8,970 nucleotides of DNA from an uncultured bacterium. Its GTDB lineage: Bacteria; Bacillota; Clostridia; Oscillospirales; Butyricicoccaceae. The stretch covers positions 1 to 8,970 of the forward strand of contig CAJMOV010000064.1 in NCBI GenBank assembly GCA_905215125.1, given 5' to 3'. A model generated the notes under the pieces. That model was not told the origin of the DNA. It searched no databases and was given only the letters and a program-made list of their open reading frames with translations. Position numbers and translations under genes: made by a program. Each line of letters opens with the position of its first letter. The first letter of the stretch is position 1. Of the stretch, positions 1 to 5,618 are shown one piece after another.

Positions 1-145
1 TGCAGGGAACGCCGGCGGTGTTTAGCGTGCGGGCCGTACCGCCTGTCGAAAGGATTTCATAGCCCAGCTCGTGCAGGCCGCGGGCAAAGTCGACGATGCC
101 TGTCTTGTCGGAAACGCTTAAAAGGGCGCGGGGCTTTTGCAGCAT
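1..145 (-). CDS. purH: PurH N-terminus (bifunctional AICAR formyltransferase / IMP cyclohydrolase), partial
   Basis: Only the first 48 codons are present; the gene continues past the left edge. The reading frame gives MLQKPRALLSVSDKTGIVDF followed by GYEILSTGGTARTL, the characteristic start of the MGS-like IMP cyclohydrolase domain that begins all PurH proteins. The enzyme performs the last two steps of IMP synthesis: formylation of AICAR with 10-formyl-THF by the C-terminal domain (not seen) and ring closure by this N-terminal domain. The ATG (143-145, minus) has a full AGGAGG site at 155-160 with a 9-nt spacer, which fixes the start. It follows purN after a 106-nt gap and is the last visible gene of the operon. 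The match is strong for so short a fragment; nothing can be said about the transformylase half. Confidence 0.93.
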   Translation of the reverse strand, partial: MLQKPRALLSVSDKTGIVDFARGLHELGYEILSTGGTARTLNTAGVPC

Positions 146-194
146 GACACAATACCTCCTAAAAACTGCCGGCAAAGCGGCGTCTGAATCAAAC

Positions 195-214
195 CGGCGG
201 TGCCGGAACCGCCG
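195..214 (-). other. Small GC-rich hairpin in the purN-purH gap
   Basis: CGGCGGT and ACCGCCG form a perfect 7-bp stem around a 6-nt loop, in the 106-nt spacer between purN and purH (146-251). On the transcribed minus strand the stem is followed only by a short GTTTGA, so it is not a convincing terminator. It could be an mRNA stability or partial read-through element ahead of purH. Nothing else is recognised in the spacer apart from the purH ribosome site. Confidence 0.3.
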
Positions 215-251
215 CCTTTCGGCAAGGCGCGCGGGAAAATGTACAGCGGGA

Positions 252-878
252 TTATTCGGAAATGAAAACGCTGCGGCCTTCCGTCCGCAGGCGGCCCTGG
301 CAGAACAGGGCGACGGCCCGGGGCAGGAGGACGTGCTCACATTCCGCCATAACGCGCTTTTGCAGCGTCTCGGCGGTGTCGCCCGGGGCGATCTCGACGG
401 CTTTTTGCAGTACGATGGGGCCGCCGTCCGGCTCGCCGGTGACAAAGTGGACGGTGGCGCCCGTCACCTTGACGCCGTAAGCCAGCGCCGCTTCATGCAC
501 ACGCAGGCCGTACATCCCTTTGCCGCAGAACGCGGGGATAAGGGAGGGATGGACGTTGAGCATCCGCCCTTCATACTTCTGGCAGAACGGCTCGTCAAAG
601 ATGGACAGAAAGCCGGCCAGGACGAGCAGGGAGGGCTTAAGCGGCGCAAGCGTTTTTTCCAGCGCGCGACAGAAGTCGGACGGGCTGGCGTATTGCTTGC
701 GGGGGACGACAAGGGCGGGGATGCCGGCTTTTTCTGCCCGCTCGAGGGCGTAGACTCCCTCCCGCGAGGAAACAACAGCGGCAATGCGCCCGCCCCCCAG
801 CTTGTCACACGCCTGCGCGTCGATGAGGGCCTGGAGATTGGTGCCCCCGCCCGAGACCAGCACGACAATGCTCAGCAT
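252..878 (-). CDS. purN: Phosphoribosylglycinamide formyltransferase PurN (GART)
   Basis: This 208-residue cytosolic enzyme transfers the formyl group of 10-formyl-THF to GAR, giving FGAR. The phosphate-binding loop is LVSGGGTNLQALID (residues 7-20). The catalytic triad is visible: Asn108 and His110 in LNVHPSLIPAF, and Asp151 in GEPDGGPI. The GKGMYGLRVHEAAL stretch (119-132) is typical of the family, and the length is normal. The start ATG (876-878) lies inside the 3' end of purM, with a 7-nt overlap (ATGCTGA holds both the purN start and the purM stop). The upstream Shine-Dalgarno is weak, so translational coupling to purM is likely. It is an internal gene of the purE-C-F-M-N-H operon and ends with TAA before the spacer to purH. 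No unusual residues were seen. Confidence 0.97.
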   Translation of the reverse strand: MLSIVVLVSGGGTNLQALIDAQACDKLGGGRIAAVVSSREGVYALERAEKAGIPALVVPRKQYASPSDFCRALEKTLAPLKPSLLVLAGFLSIFDEPFCQKYEGRMLNVHPSLIPAFCGKGMYGLRVHEAALAYGVKVTGATVHFVTGEPDGGPIVLQKAVEIAPGDTAETLQKRVMAECEHVLLPRAVALFCQGRLRTEGRSVFISE

Positions 879-1915
879 AATTCGACGCCTGTTTCCCCCG
901 TGATGCAGCGACCGATGACAGCGGCTGCCTCCCCTGCGTCCCGCAGGGCGGCGACGGCCTTTTCCGCCTGTTCGGCGGGGACGGCGATAACCAGCCCGAC
1001 CCCCATGTTGAAGGTGTTATACATATCCCGCTCGGGTATGCTCCCCCTTTCGGCGATGAGCTTGAAAATAGGGGGCACAGGCAGGACGTCCTTATGGACT
1101 TCGGCGCGGATGCCCTCTTTGAGCATACGGGGGATGTTTTCGTAAAAGCCGCCGCCCGTGATGTGGCTGACCGCCTTGACGTCGCAGACGCGGCGCAGGG
1201 CCTCCAGCGCCCTGACATAGATGCGGGTCGGGGTCAGAAGGGCTTCGCCCAAGGTTTTGCCCAGGGCGTCATGATAGGTTTCCAGCGCGGCCTTGTCGGC
1301 GCCCAGCACGCGGCGGACCAGGGAGAAGCCGTTGGAGTGCACCCCGCTGGAGGCGACGCCGACGAGGGCGTCGCCGGGAGTCAGGCGGCTGCCGTCGATG
1401 ATGGCCTTTTCGTCGACAATGCCGACGGCAAAGCCGGCCAGGTCGTATTCCCCCTCGGGATAAAAGCCGGGCATTTCGGCCGTTTCGCCGCCGACCAGGG
1501 CGCAGCCGGCCTGACGGCAGCCCTCAGCCACGCCGGAGACAATATCGGCTGCGACGGCGGGGTCCAACCTGCCGACGGCCAGATAATCGAGGAAAAACAG
1601 GGGCTTTGCGCCGCCGCAGGCGATGTCGTTGACGCACATGGCGACGCAGTCGATGCCCACGGTGTCGTGCTTGCCCAGCACAAAGGCCAGCTTGAGCTTG
1701 GTGCCGACGCCGTCGGCGCCCGAGACAAGCACCGGCTTTTCCATGCCGGAGAGATCGGGCGCGAACATACCGCCAAAGCCGCCGATGGTTCCCATGACGC
1801 CGGGGATATAGGTGCTTTCTACCATGGGGCGGATGCGCTTGACGGTGTCATAGCCGGCGGTGACGTCTACCCCGGCCTTTTTGTAGCTTTCCGAATGGCT
1901 GTCCTGATGGTTCAT
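872..1915 (-). CDS. purM: Phosphoribosylformylglycinamidine cyclo-ligase PurM (AIR synthetase)
   Basis: The 347-residue enzyme uses ATP to close FGAM to aminoimidazole ribonucleotide. It belongs to the PurM/PurL ATP-grasp-unrelated superfamily. Visible signatures in order are YKKAGVDVTAGYDTV (residues 11-25), the glycine-rich GGFGGMF (45-51), SGADGVGTK (65-73), VNDIACGGAKPLFFLDYLA (95-113, the nucleotide/Mg region) and GGETAEMPG (142-150). Length is normal and all signature residues are intact. The start is an ATG at 1913-1915 with AAGGAG at 1926-1931 and a 10-nt spacer. It follows purF after 51 nt and overlaps purN by 7 nt at its 3' end. It acts in the same pathway as its neighbours; its direct substrate supplier, the FGAM synthetase PurL, is not in the window. 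Confidence 0.98.
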   Translation of the reverse strand: MNHQDSHSESYKKAGVDVTAGYDTVKRIRPMVESTYIPGVMGTIGGFGGMFAPDLSGMEKPVLVSGADGVGTKLKLAFVLGKHDTVGIDCVAMCVNDIACGGAKPLFFLDYLAVGRLDPAVAADIVSGVAEGCRQAGCALVGGETAEMPGFYPEGEYDLAGFAVGIVDEKAIIDGSRLTPGDALVGVASSGVHSNGFSLVRRVLGADKAALETYHDALGKTLGEALLTPTRIYVRALEALRRVCDVKAVSHITGGGFYENIPRMLKEGIRAEVHKDVLPVPPIFKLIAERGSIPERDMYNTFNMGVGLVIAVPAEQAEKAVAALRDAGEAAAVIGRCITGETGVELC

Positions 1916-1945
1916 AACAGGGAAGCTCCTTTCGCTTTCATAGTG

Positions 1946-1962
1946 GGCCGCGCCAAGCGGCC
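1946..1962 (-). other. GGCCGC hairpin between purF and purM
   Basis: GGCCGC, a 5-nt loop and GCGGCC form a perfect 6-bp stem within the 51-nt purF-purM spacer, a few bases after the purF stop codon. No U-tract follows on the transcribed strand, so termination is unlikely. An mRNA processing or stability role is possible but unproven. Confidence 0.3.
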
Positions 1963-1966
1963 GGGG

Positions 1967-3391
1967 TTATTCCTTGCCGTTCCAGCAGTAGGTGCAGACC
2001 TTGTCGCGCGGCAGCCCGATGGCGTCGAGCAGACCGTCCAGCGACTGGTAGCCCAGGGAGTCAAAGCCCAGCCTTTTGCAGATGGCGGACAGCATGCACT
2101 GGCCGCGCTGCGTCGAAGCGTCGCTGTATTCGGCCAGATGGTCAAGGCCGCCGTCCCCTTCCAGCTCTTGCACGGTGCGGCGGGCCAGAAGCTCCATATC
2201 CGACGTGCCTCGGGAAAAGTTAAGGTACTTGCAGCTGAACATGATGGGGGGGCAGGCCGAGCGCATATGCACCTGCTTGGCGCCCGAGCTGTACAAAAAA
2301 TCGACCGTTTCATGCAGCTGCGTGCCGCGAACGATGGAATCGTCGACAAAGAGCAGCCTTTTACCCTCTATAAGCTCGGGAATGGGGATTTGCTTCATTT
2401 TGGCGACCTGGTTGCGCACGCTTTGGTTTTCCGGCATAAAGGAGCGGGGCCAGGTCGGGGTGTATTTGACGAAGGGGCGGGCAAAGGGACGGCCGCTGCG
2501 CGTGGCGTAGCCGATGGCGTGGGGCACGCCGGAATCGGGCACGCCGGCGACGTAGTCGACGTCGGGCAAAACGCCGCGATCCATTTCGTCCTGCGCCATG
2601 CGCTCGCCGTTGCGGTAGCGCATCAGCTCGACGTTGACCCCTTCATAATTGGAATTGGGGTAGCCGTAATAGGTCCACAGAAAGGAGCAGATGCGCATGC
2701 TGCCGCCCGGGGGGGAGAGGGTTTCATACCCTTCGGCCGTGATGCGGACAATTTCCTGCGGGCCCAGTTCGTAGGCGTCGCCATACCCCAGCTTGTGGTA
2801 GGCGAAGGATTCAAAGGAGACGCAGTGGCCCTCCCGCCCGTTGCCGATGAGCACGGGCAGGCCGCCCATACGGTCGCGCGCGGCTATGATTTCCCCCTTG
2901 TCGGTCAGGATAAGCAGGGTCAGCGACCCCTCTATCATCTGCTGGGCGTGCAGGATGCCGGAAGCCAGATCCCCCTTCTGATTGATGAGGGCGGCGGCCA
3001 GCTCGGTGGCGTTGACCTTGCCGGAGCTCATGGCCATAAACTGGTGGCCGTGGTCGGAGAAGTATTGGGAGATCAGCTCTTCCGCGTTGTTGATGATGCC
3101 GACCGTTGTGATGGCGTACAGGCCCAGGTGGGAACGCACAAGCAGCGGCTGCGGGTCGGTGTCGCTGATGCAGCCGATGCCGCTGCAGCCGTGGAAATCC
3201 TGCAAATCCTTTTCAAACTTGGTGCGGAACGGGGTGTTTTCAATGGAGTGAATCTGCCTTTGAAAGCCGTCCCTTTGATCAAAAATGATCATGCCGCCCC
3301 GGCGTGTGCCGAGGTGGGAGTGGTAGTCGACGCCGAAGAAAATGTCCAAAACGCAGTCGCGGCGGCTGACCGCGCCAAAGAATCCTCCCAA
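1967..3391 (-). CDS. purF: Amidophosphoribosyltransferase PurF, variant lacking the glutaminase Cys nucleophile
   Basis: PurF normally makes phosphoribosylamine from PRPP and glutamine, the committed step of purine synthesis. This 474-residue protein keeps the phosphoribosyltransferase half: VAGVPDSGV (281-289) and the PRPP loop FVDDSIVRGTQ (348-358). Cysteines 235, 387, 466 and 469 align by motif (ICS, SCKY, VCTYC) with the four [4Fe-4S] ligands of Bacillus PurF. The N-terminal Ntn-hydrolase half is unusual. It begins MGGFFGAVS where classical enzymes expose Cys in CG(I/V)FG, and the HRGQ, RYAT, HNGN and SDTE motifs are replaced (HLGTRRGG, RSHLG, INNAEEL, NATEL). The start is TTG (3389-3391), with AAGGAGG at 3399-3405 and a 7-nt spacer; no upstream in-frame Met supplies a Cys start. 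It sits between purC and purM in the operon. Annotation as PurF is secure by family and context. Glutamine-dependent activity is doubtful; ammonia use or a separate glutaminase is inference. Confidence 0.93.
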   Translation of the reverse strand: MGGFFGAVSRRDCVLDIFFGVDYHSHLGTRRGGMIIFDQRDGFQRQIHSIENTPFRTKFEKDLQDFHGCSGIGCISDTDPQPLLVRSHLGLYAITTVGIINNAEELISQYFSDHGHQFMAMSSGKVNATELAAALINQKGDLASGILHAQQMIEGSLTLLILTDKGEIIAARDRMGGLPVLIGNGREGHCVSFESFAYHKLGYGDAYELGPQEIVRITAEGYETLSPPGGSMRICSFLWTYYGYPNSNYEGVNVELMRYRNGERMAQDEMDRGVLPDVDYVAGVPDSGVPHAIGYATRSGRPFARPFVKYTPTWPRSFMPENQSVRNQVAKMKQIPIPELIEGKRLLFVDDSIVRGTQLHETVDFLYSSGAKQVHMRSACPPIMFSCKYLNFSRGTSDMELLARRTVQELEGDGGLDHLAEYSDASTQRGQCMLSAICKRLGFDSLGYQSLDGLLDAIGLPRDKVCTYCWNGKE

Positions 3392-3454
3392 TATAATACC
3401 TCCTTGGTATAATTGACCTGCTAGGCGAAAGCGCCGGTAAAGGCGGCGGGCGCG

Positions 3455-4168
3455 TCAGCGCGGATCCATGACCCGGCGCATGACCTCCTGGTAGGCGTCC
3501 TCTACATTTCCAAGGTCGCGGCGGAAGCGATCCTTGTCCAGCTTTTCGCCTGTTTTATGATCCCAGTAACGGCAGGTGTCGGGGGAAATCTCGTCGGCCA
3601 AAACGATGCTGCCGTCCGGCAGACGGCCGAATTCCAGCTTGAAGTCGATGAGATCAATGCCGCAATCCAGGAAAAAGGCCTTCAGCACGTCGTTGACCTG
3701 AAAGGACAGCGCCTTAATGCGCTCAATTTCCTCGTTGGTGGCAAGGCGCAGCGCGGCGGCGTGATACTCGTTGATGAGCGGATCGCCCAGCTCGTCGTTT
3801 TTGTAGGAAAATTCGATGGTCGGGCGGTCAAAGACAATGCCCTCCTCCACGCCGTAGCGCTTTGCAAAGCTGCCGGCTGAGCGGTTGCGGACAATGACCT
3901 CCAGCGGGACGATGCTGACGCGCTTCACCACCGTTTCGCGGTCGGAAAGCTCGCGGACGAAGTGGGTGGGCACTCCCGCTTTCTCCAACCGCTGCATCAG
4001 AAAGTTGGTCAGTCGGTTGTTGATGGCCCCCTTGCCCGCGATGGTGCCGCGCTTAACGCCGTTAAAGGCGGTGGCGTCGTCCTTGTAATCAACAATGAGC
4101 AGGGCGGGATCGTCGGTTTCATAGACCCTTTTGGCCTTGCCCTCGTAGATCATGGCTTGCTTCTGCAT
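3455..4168 (-). CDS. purC: Phosphoribosylaminoimidazole-succinocarboxamide synthase PurC (SAICAR synthetase)
   Basis: PurC ligates aspartate to CAIR using ATP, giving SAICAR. The chosen ATG (4166-4168) gives 237 residues beginning MQKQAMIYEGKAKRVY, which is the E. coli PurC length and closely resembles its N-terminus (MQKQAELYRGKAK). Signature 1 is VPLEVIVRNRSAGS (residues 87-100); signature 2 is LIDFKLEFG (173-181), followed by DEISPDTCRYWD (192-203). All are intact. A GTG three codons upstream (4175-4177) is also in frame, but the GGGGTG upstream of the ATG works better as its ribosome site. Only 15 nt separate this start from the purE stop, so the two genes are surely co-transcribed, and PurE makes PurC's substrate CAIR. 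The gene ends with TGA, 63 nt before purF. Confidence 0.97.
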   Translation of the reverse strand: MQKQAMIYEGKAKRVYETDDPALLIVDYKDDATAFNGVKRGTIAGKGAINNRLTNFLMQRLEKAGVPTHFVRELSDRETVVKRVSIVPLEVIVRNRSAGSFAKRYGVEEGIVFDRPTIEFSYKNDELGDPLINEYHAAALRLATNEEIERIKALSFQVNDVLKAFFLDCGIDLIDFKLEFGRLPDGSIVLADEISPDTCRYWDHKTGEKLDKDRFRRDLGNVEDAYQEVMRRVMDPR

Positions 4169-4183
4169 GGCTTTCACCCCGAT

Positions 4184-4678
4184 TCAGATTTCGTAGCTTT
4201 TGCGGACCTTTTCGTCTTTTTTCATTACCTTTTCAGCCATAGCGCGCTTGTGTCCGTCCAGCGCGGCGGCAAGGTGCTCGTCAGACAGCGACAGCATCTG
4301 CACGGCGAGCAGGGCGGCGTTTTCCGCGCCGTTTATGGCGACGGTCGCGACAGGCACGCCCGCCGGCATCTGCACGGTGGACAGCAGGCTGTCTAGCCCG
4401 TCCATGGTGCTTGACTTGATGGGGACGCCGATGACGGGCAGCGTCGTACCGGCCGCCAGAACGCCGGCCAGATGGGCCGCCTTGCCGGCCGCGGCGACGA
4501 TACAGCCGAAGCCGCGCTCGCGCGCCGTGCGCGACAGCTCCTCCGCGACGAGCGGGGTGCGGTGGGCCGAGCAGACGCGCACCTCAAAGGGGATGGAGAA
4601 GTTTTTCAGGGTTTCCATGCACGGCTCAAGCACCGGCAGATCGGAATCGGAACCCATGACAATCAGGACTTTTTTCAT
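4184..4678 (-). CDS. purE: N5-carboxyaminoimidazole ribonucleotide mutase PurE (class I type)
   Basis: PurE produces CAIR, in class I enzymes by rearranging N5-CAIR made by PurK. The product is 164 residues: MGSDSDLPVL (8-17, phosphate loop), CSAHRTP (36-42, with the catalytic-type His39), AAGKAAHLAGVLAA (63-76) and LDSLLSTVQMPAGVPVATVA (95-114). The AHL and QMP motifs place it with class I rather than the animal-type class II enzymes. The AGKAAHLAG segment departs from the common AGGAAHLPG, as I recall for other clostridial PurE proteins. The start is ATG 4676-4678, with AAGGAGG at 4686-4692 and a 7-nt spacer; an in-frame upstream ATG (4718-4720) lies in the leader before this site and is rejected. 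The C-terminus is lysine-rich. It is the first gene of the operon. No purK is adjacent, so either purK is elsewhere or CO2 is used directly. Confidence 0.97.
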   Translation of the reverse strand: MKKVLIVMGSDSDLPVLEPCMETLKNFSIPFEVRVCSAHRTPLVAEELSRTARERGFGCIVAAAGKAAHLAGVLAAGTTLPVIGVPIKSSTMDGLDSLLSTVQMPAGVPVATVAINGAENAALLAVQMLSLSDEHLAAALDGHKRAMAEKVMKKDEKVRKSYEI

Positions 4679-4881
4679 CCAAAGACCTCCTTCAGATAGG
4701 GGCAGAAGCTTCCTCTGCAAAAGCTAAAAAGCATCCCGAAAGGATGCTCTTTGACACTGACAGGATATTATCGCGCCGTTTTGGCCGCGCCGATGCAAAG
4801 GCCCCTGCGGCTGGAAAAAGCACGCGGAAAGCGGGGAGACAATCGATTCATCGCAGACGGCCCTCCGTACAAATACAGGAT
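4679..4881 (-). promoter_or_regulatory. Long structured 5' leader of the purine operon
   Basis: From the predicted transcription start (about 4881) to the purE ATG there are about 200 untranslated nt, ending in the purE ribosome site (4686-4692). The distal part contains a terminator-like hairpin (4730-4748). I can draw a long imperfect stem: GGCCGU near 4863 with GCGGCC near 4785, GAUG with CAUC further in, then a wide internal loop and CCCC pairing with GGGG. An 8-bp direct repeat, ACAGGATA on the plus strand, lies at both ends (4760-4767 and 4875-4882). I did not recognise a guanine-riboswitch core or a clear pair of PurR boxes. Attenuation control of the operon, or an independent small RNA, is inferred. 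Confidence 0.5.
4726..4748 (-). terminator. Intrinsic-terminator-like hairpin in the purE leader
   Basis: Read on the minus strand, AGCATCC, a 5-nt loop (TTTCG) and GGATGCT form a perfect 7-bp stem followed at once by TTTT (4726-4729), the form of a Rho-independent terminator. It lies about 35 nt upstream of the purE ribosome site and downstream of the purE promoter, where it would stop transcripts before the operon unless an alternative fold forms. No complete anti-terminator was identified by eye. Confidence 0.6.
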
Positions 4882-4887
4882 AGGTTC

Positions 4888-4916
4888 ATTTTAACTCGAA
4901 AAGCCGAAAAAATCAA
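4888..4916 (-). promoter_or_regulatory. Sigma-A-type promoter for the purine operon
   Basis: On the minus strand TTGATT (4911-4916) and TAAAAT (4888-4893) are separated by exactly 17 nt, giving 4/6 and 5/6 matches to the -35 and -10 consensus. Initiation about 7 nt downstream would fall near 4881. This is the best minus-strand promoter in the purE upstream region. CGAA occurs twice in or next to the spacer on the plus strand, but the arrangement does not fit a standard PurR box pair. Confidence 0.6.
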
Positions 4917-4995
4917 TGATTTTCAGTGCCTGGAGGCGATTTTGGCGTTTTAGACAAAAAAATGCCGTCCGGCCCGGAAAACCATCGTGAGGTGT

Positions 4996-5024
4996 TTGAC
5001 TTTTGCCCGCCGCTGTGGTCAAAT
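4996..5024 (+). promoter_or_regulatory. Sigma-A-type promoter for the Cys-rich protein gene
   Basis: TTGACT (4996-5001) and TCAAAT (5019-5024) are 17 nt apart, with 5/6 and 4/6 consensus matches. It reads away from the purine operon and ends about 30 nt before the start codon at 5054. The ribosome site AAGGAGG (5040-5046) follows with a 7-nt spacer. The rest of the purE/5054 intergenic region is taken up by the purE promoter and leader; nothing further is recognised there. Confidence 0.55.
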
Positions 5025-5053
5025 AAAGGCATAAGAAGGAAGGAGGCTTTCCC

Positions 5054-5503
5054 ATGAATGACAAGGCAAGATCTGTCGGGTTGAAAAAAGGCGGCTGCAA
5101 TTGCGCACAGGCCGTTTTACTGGCATTGGCAGACGAGGCGGGCATATCGTCCGCGCTGGCCTGCCGCGTCGCCTGCGGCTTTGGCGGGGGTATGCGATGC
5201 GGCGGGCTGTGCGGGGCCTTTACCGGGGCCGTCATGGCCATCGGCCTGGCGCTGGGGAACGACGCGCCGGAGGACGCGGAAAAGCGGGATGAGTGTTACG
5301 CCGCCGTCATCGAATTCAACCGCCGGTGTAAAGAGCGCTTCGGCACCCTCGTCTGCCGCGAGCTGCTGGGGGCCGACAGCTCGACGCCGGAGGGCAAGGC
5401 TTTGCTCGAACGCGAGCCCGAGCGCAAGCGCATCTGCGACGAGCTGGTCGCCGTGGCGGAAGAAGCGGCGCGAGATATCATCGCGGGCTGCCGCGCCCAC
5501 TGA
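5054..5503 (+). CDS. C_GCAxxG_C_C family cysteine-rich, probably redox-active protein
   Basis: The 149-residue soluble protein has 11 cysteines: 15, 17, 37, 41, 49, 53, 81, 92, 101, 128 and 146. The order GGCNCAQAV (13-21), CGFGGGMRCGGLCGAFTGA (41-59), a later Cys in RRCKERFG (91-97) and CRELLG (101-106) matches the clostridial C_GCAxxG_C_C family (TIGR01909 / Pfam redox-active protein). Family members are thought to be redox-active or metal-binding, but to my knowledge no reaction is established, so only a general role is given. There is no signal peptide, and the central glycine/alanine-rich segment is probably a packed helix pair rather than a true membrane span. The ATG is set by AAGGAGG at 5040-5046. 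The gene is divergent from purE and is a single transcription unit, with no clear terminator before the next promoter. Confidence 0.85.
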   Translation: MNDKARSVGLKKGGCNCAQAVLLALADEAGISSALACRVACGFGGGMRCGGLCGAFTGAVMAIGLALGNDAPEDAEKRDECYAAVIEFNRRCKERFGTLVCRELLGADSSTPEGKALLEREPERKRICDELVAVAEEAARDIIAGCRAH

Positions 5504-5550
5504 CGGGTGGAAAATAAAAATCCTGCATTTGTTTTTCATCAACTTTTAAT

Positions 5551-5579
5551 TTGCGCATCGCGCCCTGATGGGATATAAT
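5551..5579 (+). promoter_or_regulatory. Promoter for the XpaC-like gene
   Basis: A perfect -10 box TATAAT (5574-5579) lies 17 nt after TTGCGC (5551-5556), a weak -35 with only the TTG matching. It is about 40 nt upstream of the ATG at 5619, within the 115-nt gap after the Cys-rich gene, so the downstream gene is probably transcribed separately. Confidence 0.6.
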
Positions 5580-5618
5580 GATAGCAGTACGAAATTCTTG
5601 ATTTGGCGGTAGGATAAA

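Noticed and set aside
96..1145. A 349-codon plus-strand frame opposite purH/purN/purM.
   Set aside because: Antisense shadow of confirmed purine genes with no recognisable motif or good ribosome site.
1094..3412. A 772-codon open frame on the plus strand antisense to purM and purF.
   Set aside because: It lies exactly opposite two certain genes, shows no domain (low-complexity Ala/Gly/Val/Asp/His composition), and long antisense frames are expected from strong third-position GC bias.
4676..4720. An earlier in-frame ATG adding 14 residues to PurE.
   Set aside because: The added residues come from the leader, upstream of the AAGGAGG at 4686-4692; the family N-terminus begins MKKVLIVMGSDSD.
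4751..4756. A perfect TTGACA -35 box on the plus strand.
   Set aside because: No -10-like hexamer lies at 16-18 nt; the nearest, TATTAT, is only 9 nt away.
4679..4920. Guanine riboswitch or PurR box pair upstream of purE.
   Set aside because: I could not find the conserved purine-riboswitch core or two properly oriented CGAA-type boxes; the two CGAA copies near 4898 and 4906 point the same way and are too close.
4950..4976. GC-rich GCCG..CGGC stem followed by a T-run on the minus strand.
   Set aside because: The stem has only 3-4 bp with a very tight loop, and no minus-strand gene ends there.
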